Part shown: piece after piece, positions 16,956-26,510 of the stretch
How the letters are laid out: each line of letters begins with the position of its first letter
Numbering within the stretch: the stretch's first letter is position 1
NCBI GenBank assembly: GCA_037443685.1
Contig: JBBINX010000009.1
Span: forward strand, 1 to 44,561
Direction: 5' to 3'
Length of the DNA: 44,561 nt
DNA from: JAHJRJ01 sp037443685
GTDB lineage: Bacteria > Bacteroidota > Ignavibacteria > UBA10030 > BY39
Position numbers and translations under genes: made by a program
The notes under the pieces: model-generated
The model's database searches: none
What the model was told of the DNA's origin: nothing
What the model saw: only the letters and a program-made list of their open reading frames with translations

Positions 16956-17807
16956 TTGCAATTATCGAACACACCATTCAACTATGATATTAGTCAAATT
17001 GAATTCGTCGTCGTTGACGTTGAGACAACCGGCTTGAATCCGGAAAGTGGCGATAGAGTTTTAGAAGTCGCTGCTGTTAAACTTTGCGGTGGAGCAATAA
17101 TCGATACATTTGACTCTCTTATAAATCCACAGCGACCTATCTCAATGGGCGCCTATATGGTAAATAGAATCAGCGCATCAATGGTAGCAAAAGCTCCAAC
17201 CTTTGCTGAGGTAGCAACAAAATTTTTAAATTTTGTTGACAACGGAATTATCGCAGCATATAACTCTCCTTTCGACCTTTCTTTTTTGAATTATGAACTC
17301 CGGCTCGCAGGTCATCCATCTCTTAATAACCACAACATCGATGTTTTGAAATTTGCTCGATTACTTCTACCTGGACTATCGAGTTATAAACAAGAAAATG
17401 TTGCCCGAGCCCTCAATCTTGATTTCCCCGTTAAACATAGAGCATTAGAAGATGTGATTGTTACCTCTAAGATACTTCAAACTATACTCTCGATAGTTAG
17501 GGCGCATGGGTTTAATGAGTTCGGACATTTGATAAACAGAAACTTAAAGAATCAGTTGAATCAAATTAGGATTGAAACTGTCCGGAATGCGTTAAACAAT
17601 AATGAATCTTTATGGCTAAGATATTTCTCTCCATTCCAATATGAGATATATGAAAACGTAGTTACTCCAATTAAAATTTCAGATAATGAAAAGCGTCAAT
17701 TCATTACTGCAGTATGCTCTAAAACAAAGTCAGAAAGAAATTTCTATTTAGATGGGATAATGGGAATTAAGACCGTGAATTCGCTCAATCCTACCTTAGA
17801 ATTATAA
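16956..17807 (+). CDS. DnaQ-like DEDDh exonuclease with C-terminal WYL-like domain
   Basis: Residues 16-180 form an epsilon-type 3'-5' exonuclease: D21 and E23 in DVETTG, D107 in YNSPFDLSFL, H161 and D166 in HRALED. Residues 200-275 read like a WYL domain (IRIETVRNALNNNE, LRYFSPF, VVTPIKI, RNFYLDGIMGI), the ligand-sensing module often found in DNA-damage and defence regulators. The frame has only a TTG start (16956), 2 bases after the recX-exonuclease stop; no ATG precedes the catalytic motif. It is too short and too different to be a full PolC-type polymerase. It is the last gene of the recA operon; its end overlaps the convergent gene by 17 bases. Confidence 0.85.
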   Translation: MQLSNTPFNYDISQIEFVVVDVETTGLNPESGDRVLEVAAVKLCGGAIIDTFDSLINPQRPISMGAYMVNRISASMVAKAPTFAEVATKFLNFVDNGIIAAYNSPFDLSFLNYELRLAGHPSLNNHNIDVLKFARLLLPGLSSYKQENVARALNLDFPVKHRALEDVIVTSKILQTILSIVRAHGFNEFGHLINRNLKNQLNQIRIETVRNALNNNESLWLRYFSPFQYEIYENVVTPIKISDNEKRQFITAVCSKTKSERNFYLDGIMGIKTVNSLNPTLEL

Positions 17808-19482
17808 ATTTTTTAACTTCCGTCATGCTTCCACTTTGGAGTTTGTAGAAATATATGCCAGAAGCGAACCCGCTTTCTGCTGAAAATGTAATTTGATGGG
17901 AACCAGCAATCTTATAACCATTAACTAGTGTCGCTATTTCCTGGCCTAATAAATTATAAACCTTCAATGTCGTATAATCGTCAACAACTAACTGGTAATT
18001 GATAATTGTTGTCGGGTTAAACGGGTTTGGGAAGTTCTGGTATAATACAAATTTAGGTGTTAAATCATTTTGAGTTCCAATGCATCCGGTTGGTGTGTTA
18101 TTTGTAAAAATATAATTCCCTTTGTTATTATCCCAATTACTCACAGCAAAGTCATTATCTCTTGATACGATGATATCAAAATAGATAGAACTTTTATTTG
18201 GAGGAGGAAATTTTAAACTTACCCACCCATTTTCGAGATCATAACAGTACTTATTTAATAATAGCGTATCGATACCATCTCGTATTTGTCTAATTTTATG
18301 TATTGGCGTACGAGGTAAATAATAAAGTTTTTGCGACCCGTTACCAAAAAAATGGACAGTAACTGTGTCTAAACGGTCGTTATCATAATCGCCAAATATT
18401 ATTGCTTCAACAACACTCGTCGAAGTTGAAGTCCACTCAGGATTCAAATTAAACACACCATTGTTATTAATATAAATTCTAACCGGCTGCCACCACCCAC
18501 CTGTTATCAAATCTTTATATCCATCGTTGTTAATATCAGCGAGTGTAATTCCTGAACCGTAACCCGAAAAACTTGAACTCCAAAATGGAGTCGTATTTAA
18601 CGTCCCTAAATTATTTAGATAAATTTTGAATTTCCCAGATCCGCCAAGCTGATTATTATCCGAAACTGCTAAATCCATGTACCCGTCGTTATTAACATCG
18701 GCAATGAACAACGAATTGGCATACTGACTCGCGTCGGTCGAGCTCCATGCGGGCGCTGTTCCGATTGAATCTCCAAAATTTCTGTACATTCGGTTTGGAC
18801 TTTTTTCGTTAGCAAATATTAAGTCGAGATCGCCGTCGTTATCAAAATCTGCCCAACTTACATCGTAACTATAACCGGTCTGATTGCTCTTCCAACCCGG
18901 CAGAGAATCTAATCTTCCATTATTGTTAAAATAAATTCTGTTAAATTCTGGTTTGTTTTCATACGATTCTCCACAAGCTACGGCGAGATCTAAATCACCA
19001 TCACCGTCAGCATCACCAAAAGCACAGCTAAAAGTGTACATCGAATCCTTAGACACCCACGTAGGGAGAGTTTCTAATGTGCCGTTTTGATTAATGTATA
19101 ATTTAACTTTTCCTTTTTGACTAAATCCTGCCGCACCGATGTAAACCGAAACAGCAACATCAATGAATCCATCATTATTAATATCTCCAACAGATAAATG
19201 TCCATTATAATCTATATCGGCTGATTGCCAGCCTGGAGTAAGGGGTAATTGTCCAGCACCGTTATTGAGATAAACGGTAACGCGCTGTCTTGCCATATCA
19301 TTGCCGTTGGCAACCACGAGATCTAACCATCCATCTTTATTAATATCTGCCCACGCGGCGCCTGTTGTATAATTGCTAACATCAGTTGAAATCCAGCTCG
19401 GTGTTAAATTGAAAGGAACCTGAGCAGTTGTTGTTAGTGTCCAAAATATAATTGCTAAAAAAATAGAATACGATTTCATCAT
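17791..19482 (-). CDS. secreted FG-GAP/VCBS repeat protein with type IX sorting domain
   Basis: A 563-residue exported protein. A signal peptide (about 1-20, ending TTTAQ) is followed by at least seven FG-GAP-like repeats, each with a calcium-loop motif such as DINKDGWLDL, DINNDGFIDV, DADGDGDLDL and DVNNDGYMDL. These predict a beta-propeller outside the cell. The last 90 residues carry a Por secretion C-terminal sorting domain (LYQNFPNPFNPTT...GIYFYKLQSG...VKKFIILR). Adhesion or ligand binding is the usual guess for such proteins; no catalytic domain is visible. It sits 18 bases after the PHP-family gene in the same direction and probably shares its transcript. Confidence 0.92.
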   Translation of the reverse strand: MMKSYSIFLAIIFWTLTTTAQVPFNLTPSWISTDVSNYTTGAAWADINKDGWLDLVVANGNDMARQRVTVYLNNGAGQLPLTPGWQSADIDYNGHLSVGDINNDGFIDVAVSVYIGAAGFSQKGKVKLYINQNGTLETLPTWVSKDSMYTFSCAFGDADGDGDLDLAVACGESYENKPEFNRIYFNNNGRLDSLPGWKSNQTGYSYDVSWADFDNDGDLDLIFANEKSPNRMYRNFGDSIGTAPAWSSTDASQYANSLFIADVNNDGYMDLAVSDNNQLGGSGKFKIYLNNLGTLNTTPFWSSSFSGYGSGITLADINNDGYKDLITGGWWQPVRIYINNNGVFNLNPEWTSTSTSVVEAIIFGDYDNDRLDTVTVHFFGNGSQKLYYLPRTPIHKIRQIRDGIDTLLLNKYCYDLENGWVSLKFPPPNKSSIYFDIIVSRDNDFAVSNWDNNKGNYIFTNNTPTGCIGTQNDLTPKFVLYQNFPNPFNPTTIINYQLVVDDYTTLKVYNLLGQEIATLVNGYKIAGSHQITFSAESGFASGIYFYKLQSGSMTEVKKFIILR

Positions 19483-19500
19483 ATATCGTTCAAGGTAATA

Positions 19501-20946
19501 TTATTTGAGTAGAATTAATTTTTTAACCTCGACCATATTTCCGCTTTGAAGCTTATAAAAAAATACACCGCTTCTTAATGCTGAACCGTCAAAAGTTTTT
19601 TCGTATAGCTTACCCTGTTCAGCAGGTCCTTCGAATAACACAGCCACTTCCTTTCCTAAAACATCATATACTTTAAGTGAAGCATAGTTTGATTTAGATA
19701 GCGTAAAACTTATTTTTGATGTGGGATTAAATGGATTGGGATAGTTCTGATTTAATTTAAATATTGCCAGCTGCGAAGGGTCTTGTCCCACAGAATTTGG
19801 GTCAAGCAAAGTAGTAATCCACATCGGAGCGGTCCAAGCTCTGTGACCATCGACCTGTTGAACATAAATATAATAATAATTAGTTGTATTAGGTGTCTGA
19901 TTAACGATGTAGACAAGCGAATCAACTCCGAGGGCTGAAGTTAAGATGGTTGGCATCGAGCCTGAACCGGGAACACCATACCTTATCTCAATTCTTGAAA
20001 CTCCATCGCCCGGTGTCGCATCCGAAACTTTAACACGGATAGTGAAAGGAGAAGTTGATGAAAAAATATCACCCATCAAATTATTGCCGACCTCAAACTG
20101 CACTTGTGTGTTATTATCTTCAGAAGCATAAACTCTACGGTTCCTTAAAGAGTTGAGTATATTTTCTCTTGTCAGAGATGGGGCAAGCACCACAGTTCTC
20201 TGCTGATTCGACATACCGAAGTTTGTGTAATGATTGTCTTGATCGGATGTCGGTGCAACATGATATCCCAATCTCAATAAACTGTGGTAGTATGATTCAT
20301 AGTTTCCACTACTGGGATCTGATTGAGTATTATTTGTTGAAAATGCTTTACCACTTTTTAATGCTGTTCCCTGAATAACACTATCGTAACTTGCATTGTA
20401 AGGATTAGAGATCAAATTTCCAAAATCAGAATTGTTTGGATGTGCAAGATAACAAAACCCATTATTCTGTTTAACTCTACTCCACAAATTTAGATAATCA
20501 CCTTTGGCGACATAAACATCATATAAATTGGTGTTCCAACCGAATAATTTATGCGTCCCAAATATCAGAACGTGTCCACCTGTACTGAGTGTTCCCCATT
20601 CCTGACCGAAAATGCCAACAAAAATACTATCCTTATTTGCGGTATCCGCTTCTGCGACACCTGCTAACCAAAGAGGCATCGTCATATTACAACCTTCGTT
20701 GTGATTATGGTCGGCTATAGCGAGCCAATTCAGATTAGTTGCGATGGTTCTGCCATACTCAATTGCTCTTGCAACAGGCGCTGTATATGTAGATTTATCT
20801 TGGTCCATATTCCCATCAGAGTACCATGTGTGAGCATGCAGATTACCAAAATAAAAATTATTAACTGGGATTTGATTAAAAACGGTAATAGGAATAGAAA
20901 AAATTAAAAATAGCGTTATTTTAACGCACGGGAGGCGGTTGAACAT
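19501..20946 (-). CDS. secreted PHP-family (CehA/McbA-like) metallohydrolase with type IX sorting domain
   Basis: A 481-residue protein with an N-terminal hydrophobic signal segment, then a PHP-type metal-binding domain: NLHAHTWYSDG, IADHNHNEG, GQEWGT, YLAHPNNSDFG and SDQDNH supply the expected His/Asp/Glu ligands. This arrangement resembles the CehA/McbA branch of PHP hydrolases. An Ig-like segment (about 300-380) leads to a Por secretion sorting domain (LNQNYPNPFNPTSKISF...GVFFYKLQSG). A phosphoesterase or ester/amide hydrolase at the cell surface is inferred; the substrate is unknown. Upstream, a terminator at 21018-21049 separates it from the broken propeller gene. Confidence 0.88.
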   Translation of the reverse strand: MFNRLPCVKITLFLIFSIPITVFNQIPVNNFYFGNLHAHTWYSDGNMDQDKSTYTAPVARAIEYGRTIATNLNWLAIADHNHNEGCNMTMPLWLAGVAEADTANKDSIFVGIFGQEWGTLSTGGHVLIFGTHKLFGWNTNLYDVYVAKGDYLNLWSRVKQNNGFCYLAHPNNSDFGNLISNPYNASYDSVIQGTALKSGKAFSTNNTQSDPSSGNYESYYHSLLRLGYHVAPTSDQDNHYTNFGMSNQQRTVVLAPSLTRENILNSLRNRRVYASEDNNTQVQFEVGNNLMGDIFSSTSPFTIRVKVSDATPGDGVSRIEIRYGVPGSGSMPTILTSALGVDSLVYIVNQTPNTTNYYYIYVQQVDGHRAWTAPMWITTLLDPNSVGQDPSQLAIFKLNQNYPNPFNPTSKISFTLSKSNYASLKVYDVLGKEVAVLFEGPAEQGKLYEKTFDGSALRSGVFFYKLQSGNMVEVKKLILLK

Positions 20947-21017
20947 TTAAATACCTACATTTGATAAATATTAGTTAAATTTACAAAACTAATATACGAA
21001 TTTTATACATTAATAAC

Positions 21018-21049
21018 TAAAAAGTCCCATATAAAATTTCTGGGCTTTA
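21018..21049 (-). terminator. intrinsic terminator after the propeller pseudogene
   Basis: On the minus strand AAAGCCCA pairs with TGGGACTTT (one bulged A) around an 11-base loop and runs into five U. It lies about 30 bases after the stop of the 21081-23479 gene. Confidence 0.7.
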
Positions 21050-21080
21050 TTAATTTAACGTAATTTGGGTCAATTATACT

Positions 21081-23479
21081 TTACTTTGCTAATATCATTT
21101 TCTTCACATCGGTGAAATCACCCGCCGTCAATTTGTAATAATACACACCGCTCGGTAAATCTTTAACATCAAAATTAACACTTTTAATTCCTATTGATTG
21201 ATACTCATCCACAAGCACACTGACTAATTGCCCGGATACGTTAAATACTTTCAAACGAACCTGCACATCCTGCGATATAGTATATTTTATCATAGTCGAT
21301 GCATTGAATGGATTAGGATAGTTTTGATATAAAACAAATCCTGTTGGTACAAACTCAGTAACAAGTTTGACGCCAACCAATCCAGTAAGATCAATAAACC
21401 AGGCAGAACGTCCGTGAGTAAATGCAGCCAATTTACGGGTAGGAACGTGTAATGTTAAATCGTGAACTGTAACTTCAGGAAGACCAGACCCTAAAACAAA
21501 CCAATTTTGTCCGCCGTTTGTACTGTACATTACACCGATATCTGTAGCGATATACAGATTAGGGCGATATACAGGGTCTATAATAATATCGTTCACAGGT
21601 ATATCGGGTAGGTTACCGCTAATGTTAGTCCACGTTTGACCAAAGTTAGTTGTTTTATGGATGTGAGCCGAAAATCCATATTCTAAATAACCTGAGTGTG
21701 TGATATAGCAAACATTCGCAGATTCAGGGTCGATGCTTACACGTGTTACCCAACGTAACGGGAGCGAAGCAGATATGTCTTGCCAAGTCGAACCACCGTT
21801 TGTGGTAACCGATACTCTTCCATCGTCAGCACCGACATAGATGACATTTGAATCAGAACGTGCTGCATCAATAGTTGTAATTGTTCCAATGCGGTCGTGA
21901 GCTCCATATGTCAAATCACCACTTATGGCTGTCCAACTTTGCATTCCATTTGTTGTTTTGTAGATTCGAAACGTCCCAACGTATAGTTTGAGACTGTTAT
22001 TCGGATCCATTACAAATGGAGTTGACCAGTTCGTCCTGTCGGTAGAATTAATTCCAGTACGTCCACTAGAAAATGAAGAACCGCCATTCCGCGAATAAGC
22101 CAATCCACCATTTTGCGATTCGACGTAGATGAAATTTGGATTTGTAGGATCGACGAGTACATAGAAGCCATCACCGCCATAAATCATCGACCAATATTCG
22201 AAGAATAAAAAACACCGCCATCATTTCCAACGAGAATACGATTATGGTTTGTAGGATCATAAGCAATTGCGTGTTGATCGACGTGCATATCAGCTAATAC
22301 ATTTGAAAAAGCTGTTCCACCATTTGTAGATTTCCACATTCGCACCATACCCGCAAAAACTGTATTTGGATCTACAGGATGAACAGACAGTACGTTATTG
22401 AACCAAACTTGTGCTTCAGCAAAAGTAGAACCATCAAGAGTAAGAGACCACGAAATTCCGGAATCAGTCGATTTATACAATCCCATCGCAGTAGTCTGGT
22501 TAGCTGCTAATGCATAAACGATGTTTGGATTCGATTCCGAAAATGCAAGACTAATTCGACCGAGATTTATATTGTTGGCAGGAAAACCGTTCGTAACCTG
22601 CGTCCAGGAGTCGCCTACATTTGTCGATAACCAAAGCCCGCTATTTGCACCTGAAATAATACTGTAGGTTAAAGGACGATAGCGTGTCCACAAAGCAGCA
22701 AGAATATGATTGGGATTAGTGGGATGTATAACGACTTCACAAACACCCGTGGTATCATTCATATAAAGTACACGAGTCCACGATAAGCCGGCGTTCGTGG
22801 AGCGATAAATTCCACGTTCTGTTGTTCGTCCCCGATATTGCCCTAATGCTGCTATAAATATCCTGTTTGGAAAAGATGGATGTATCGCAATCTTTCCAAT
22901 ATGTCCGCTATTTTGCAGACCAACATTCATCCAATTATTTCCGCCATCTACTGACTTCCAGATTCCGTTACCCGGATATATAGCAATACCTCCAGGATTT
23001 GCCTCACCCGTTCCAACATAAACTGTTAATGGATTCGTTGGGTCTAAAGCAAGTGACCCGATTGATGGTGATTCATTGAAAATGTTTATCCAGGTAGATG
23101 CGTTATCAATCGATTTCCAAACTCCACCTGATGCTGAGCCTACGTAAATTATATTTGTATTTATCGGATCTATTACAAGGGAAGTTATCCGACCGCCAAT
23201 GTTCGTCGGTCCAGCATTTTGCCATACAATCTGAGTATTAATTTTTTGAGCGGCAATATCCCGAATTTTGGCTCGTGCATTTTCAAATCACTGTATATCA
23301 ATATTGTCGTACGGATAAATACGCTGCAGCATAAACCAATCAATCTCTTTCGATTCATATTCATATGATTCATATTCAATTTCTCTTTTTAGGATTACGT
23401 CATCAGTTGTTATCGCATAGAATAATAAAAATGTTCCAACAAAAGACAGAAATATTATTATACTTTTAAGAATTGGCAT
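21081..23479 (-). pseudogene. BNR/sortilin-like propeller protein with type IX sorting domain, interrupted
   Basis: One gene of about 800 codons is broken twice. It starts at ATG 23479 with a signal anchor (MPILKSIIIFLSFVGTFLLF) and a segment ending YPYDNIDIQ. An in-frame TGA at 23288-23290 follows, and the same frame resumes (FENARAKIRDIAAQ) into repeats such as GGVWKSIDNASTW, GIWKSVDGGNNW and GIYRSTNAGLSWTR. A second lesion at about 22184-22187 shifts the frame (stop and new ATG overlap as ATGA). The rest continues with TTNGGSTWQDIS-type repeats and a Por secretion domain (LYQNYPNPFNAST). The repeats predict a WD40/BNR-like propeller as in exported photosystem-stability-factor-like proteins. 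Recent inactivation or sequence errors are both possible; readthrough is less likely. Confidence 0.85.
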
Positions 23480-23582
23480 CGGAAACCTTCATTAATGTTA
23501 TGATATCGACTACACATAAATATACAGACTTATTTGGATTAACTTAATAATAAACCGTATAATAAACCGTGTAGTATAATCT

Positions 23583-25541
23583 TTATTTTGTATTTATAAA
23601 TATTTTATTCTCCCTTAGTAGGTAAACCGATAATTGTAAATAAGATAGCATATCTTTTCTCATCTCTTCTGCAATAGAACTCTCCTCATCTAAACAATTA
23701 AATTTTAATTTAGTGTCCGTTTTAATATTATAAAGACCTATATTTTTTTCCCTATCGGCTATTAAAATCCAATCGCCTCTTATCCAACTCAACAAGTTAC
23801 CGCTCGTAATAAAAGAGAAACCATCCTTCTTAACAAGCATCGAAACGCCAAAAGACGAATGAACAGCCGGAATATTCAACTGATGAAGGATAGAAGGCAA
23901 AATATCGACTTGACTGTGAATCGAAGAATCTATTCGCGGTTGTAATTTCCCCGGAAGATAAAATAAGCATGGAATTTTAAAAAGTTCGTTCAAAGTCTTT
24001 TCGCCAGTCCCTTCTGCATGGTCGGCAACAATTACAAATAAACTATTGTTGTAGTATTCCGTTTTTTTTGCTGCTTCGAAATACTTTTCTAAACTCCAAT
24101 CAGAATATCTAAGTGAATTTAAGAATTTATAATTTGTAACAGTCGAATCGTAATATTTAAACCTATCGGATGGTACAGCATAAGGTGCATGCGAAGTGAG
24201 CGACATAACAACACCCAAAAAAGGCTTATTGATTCGATCGAATTCGTAATTTGCTCTTTCAAAAACATAGTGGTCGAATATTCCCCATGTACCGTCGTCT
24301 TTAACGTTCTTCAAATCAAAGTCACTTTTCGAAATATATTTATCAAAACCGGATAGTTTTGAAAATGCTTCAAACCCCATCGAGCCTGACCTGGCGCCGT
24401 GAATAAATATATTCGTATAACCACTTTCCTTCAGGATAACTCCTAATGACCTCAATGAATTCTGCTCAATCGGGCTTCCCAATATATCATCATAAGCAAC
24501 GTTCGGTATTGAACTGATAATTGCTTGCATTCCCTGAATTGTTCTTTGTCCTGCCGCATAAAAGTTTTCGTAATAAACACCTTCTTTGGCAAGTTTATCA
24601 AAAAATGGGGTTGGACTTTCTGACAACTTTAATTGGTTTTGTAAATTAGCCGGCCAGCTCTCCATTACAAAGATAACAACATTCATTTTTTTTATTTCAC
24701 TTGAGTCAATATTAAATCTACGCATCAATGGATAATCGTCATTTATAAACAGGACATTTTCAGTAGATAACAATTGTTTGACTCTGTTTTTTGCCTCGTC
24801 GTAAGGGAAAAATGTGTCTTCTTTCAGATCTCCTCGATTCAAAGTACGTATCGACGTGAACACGGCATTGAGCGAAAGATGCCCAAGAGTAACGTTCTCA
24901 TTCCTGAAAGCATAACTTTCTCTCAGCGGCTTTAATTGTAGCCCACCTCTGATGGATATTACGATAATTAGGAGGATTAGAACAAAATAAATTATATCGT
25001 TTGCAATCCCGCCGCTAAAATTTTTTTTCTGCTTCCCTAATATTTTAAACCATAAGTATCCAAACAAAACCACAAAGGACAACAAAATGATTGCTTGTAG
25101 AAGATAATTATTCACAACCATAGTAAACAATTCGGGGAATGATTTTGTCAGATTAAATATTTCGTATGAAATTCTTCGTTTAGAGAATTGATAGTAATAA
25201 ATATCGCCGATTGAGATGGTCAAAGCTGCGATAAAAAACAAATAGAAGATTGACAATATGGAAATGCGATATACACTATAAAATTTGAATTTGCCGGGAA
25301 GATTTAGGAGCAAGAAAAATAAACCTCCTATCATCATAACAGAAGCTAAATCGAACCGCAAGCCAACTAAAAAAGAAATTGCAATTTCGGAAATATCAAC
25401 TCCCGAATAACTCTGATAGTAGAACAAGAAAAAAACAAAGCGAAGCAATGTCCACACAACCATTAAAAGTAAAACCGCTTTTAGAGACAGAAGGACGTTT
25501 TGATTCGGTTTCAATATGTCAGCAATGTTGGTTTTACGCAT
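23583..25541 (-). CDS. LTA synthase family membrane phosphoglycerol/phosphoethanolamine-type transferase
   Basis: A 652-residue inner-membrane protein of the alkaline phosphatase/sulfatase superfamily. Five transmembrane segments fill residues 1-210. The catalytic domain follows (about 290-570), with metal and nucleophile motifs VIFVMESWPAN, GQRTIQGMQ (probable nucleophile Thr), HGARSGSMGF and VADHAEGTG. This layout matches LtaS/MdoB-like enzymes that move phosphoglycerol or similar head groups onto surface glycans; in a diderm the acceptor is uncertain. It overlaps the upstream glycosyltransferase gene by 8 bases, which suggests a joint role in envelope glycan modification. Confidence 0.9.
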   Translation of the reverse strand: MRKTNIADILKPNQNVLLSLKAVLLLMVVWTLLRFVFFLFYYQSYSGVDISEIAISFLVGLRFDLASVMMIGGLFFLLLNLPGKFKFYSVYRISILSIFYLFFIAALTISIGDIYYYQFSKRRISYEIFNLTKSFPELFTMVVNNYLLQAIILLSFVVLFGYLWFKILGKQKKNFSGGIANDIIYFVLILLIIVISIRGGLQLKPLRESYAFRNENVTLGHLSLNAVFTSIRTLNRGDLKEDTFFPYDEAKNRVKQLLSTENVLFINDDYPLMRRFNIDSSEIKKMNVVIFVMESWPANLQNQLKLSESPTPFFDKLAKEGVYYENFYAAGQRTIQGMQAIISSIPNVAYDDILGSPIEQNSLRSLGVILKESGYTNIFIHGARSGSMGFEAFSKLSGFDKYISKSDFDLKNVKDDGTWGIFDHYVFERANYEFDRINKPFLGVVMSLTSHAPYAVPSDRFKYYDSTVTNYKFLNSLRYSDWSLEKYFEAAKKTEYYNNSLFVIVADHAEGTGEKTLNELFKIPCLFYLPGKLQPRIDSSIHSQVDILPSILHQLNIPAVHSSFGVSMLVKKDGFSFITSGNLLSWIRGDWILIADREKNIGLYNIKTDTKLKFNCLDEESSIAEEMRKDMLSYLQLSVYLLRENKIFINTK

Positions 25542-26436
25542 CGAACATATTTTGGCTAAGAATTGACTGATAGTAATGCAAATAATTAGTTGCCATTATT
25601 TCATCGGTAAAGTTTTCTAACACTCGCTTTCTACAATTGGTTGATTTTATTGAGTCGATATTTTCGATAGCATTGACCATCTGTTCCTCGTCTTTACAAA
25701 TGAAGCCGACATCCGGTGTAACAATTTCCGGAACCGCTCCTCGCGGTGTTGCGATTACGGGTGTTCCACTTACTAATGCTTCCGTTATGACTAATCCAAA
25801 CGGCTCTTCCCAACTGATGGGAAAGAGTAGCGCCTTCGCACCGGCAATTAATTCGGCTTTATCCTTCCCGCCTACTTCACCGTAGAATTTGATTTTCCGA
25901 TTGACTGAAAGCCGCCTACCACCTGCTATTTTTAATTTGAAATCCATTTTCTTAGCTAATCGCAATGCTACATCCAACCCCTTTTCTTTACGACTCGTTT
26001 TCGATAGAAAAAGAAAGTAATCGTCTTTATTCTCTTTATAAATGTATTCTGATGGGTCGAGACCATTATAGACAAATTTATCGGAATCGTGCCGTTTAGC
26101 GTGGTTACGGCTTACAAAAACAGTATTTGGTAGAAATTTCTCACCAGGTTTCTTGTTTCCGTGAATTGTTACAAGGAAAGGTACTTTTATTTTAAAGTCT
26201 GGAGTGTATTGAATATGGGCGATATCAGCATCAGAAGGAATCAAGTGAAGATTATCTTCTAACCTACCTTTGTAGGGAAGAATGTTAACACCTTGAACTT
26301 CAGTTCCTTTTGGAGCGAGTAAATATATTTTGTGACCGAGACGCGCAAGCGCTCTCGAATTCCAATAAATTACGCGTTCCGTGCCTCCATATTTTTTTGC
26401 GGGCAGCTTGTAATGCGATAGTTGGACGATATTCAT
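25534..26436 (-). CDS. glycosyltransferase family 4
   Basis: A GT-B fold glycosyltransferase of about 300 residues. The start MNIVQLSHYKLPAKKYGGTERV (ATG 26436) matches the usual N-terminus; an ATG at 26490 would add 18 unrelated residues. The donor-binding half shows FLFLSKTSRKEKGLDVALRLA, FPISWEEPFGLVITEALVSGTPVIA and RGAVPEIV, the E-x7-E type motif of family 4 enzymes. It probably acts at the cytoplasmic face in surface polysaccharide or glycolipid synthesis. It overlaps the LTA-synthase-like gene and is divergent from the GT2 gene at 26511. Confidence 0.9.
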   Translation of the reverse strand: MNIVQLSHYKLPAKKYGGTERVIYWNSRALARLGHKIYLLAPKGTEVQGVNILPYKGRLEDNLHLIPSDADIAHIQYTPDFKIKVPFLVTIHGNKKPGEKFLPNTVFVSRNHAKRHDSDKFVYNGLDPSEYIYKENKDDYFLFLSKTSRKEKGLDVALRLAKKMDFKLKIAGGRRLSVNRKIKFYGEVGGKDKAELIAGAKALLFPISWEEPFGLVITEALVSGTPVIATPRGAVPEIVTPDVGFICKDEEQMVNAIENIDSIKSTNCRKRVLENFTDEIMATNYLHYYQSILSQNMFDA

Positions 26437-26510
26437 TAAAATGTTTTGTATTAAATATAATTTCTTTATATTAAAACAAAATTTCTGCATACTTCCAAAT
26501 AATCAATTTT

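Noticed and set aside
23288..23290. In-frame TGA as selenocysteine or a reassigned codon
   Set aside because: No other gene in the window uses TGA as sense, many intact genes end in TGA, and a second lesion in the same gene points to inactivation.
23185..23379. Minus-strand 64-codon frame in another phase within the propeller gene
   Set aside because: It is out of phase with the clearly protein-coding frame that carries the repeat motifs.
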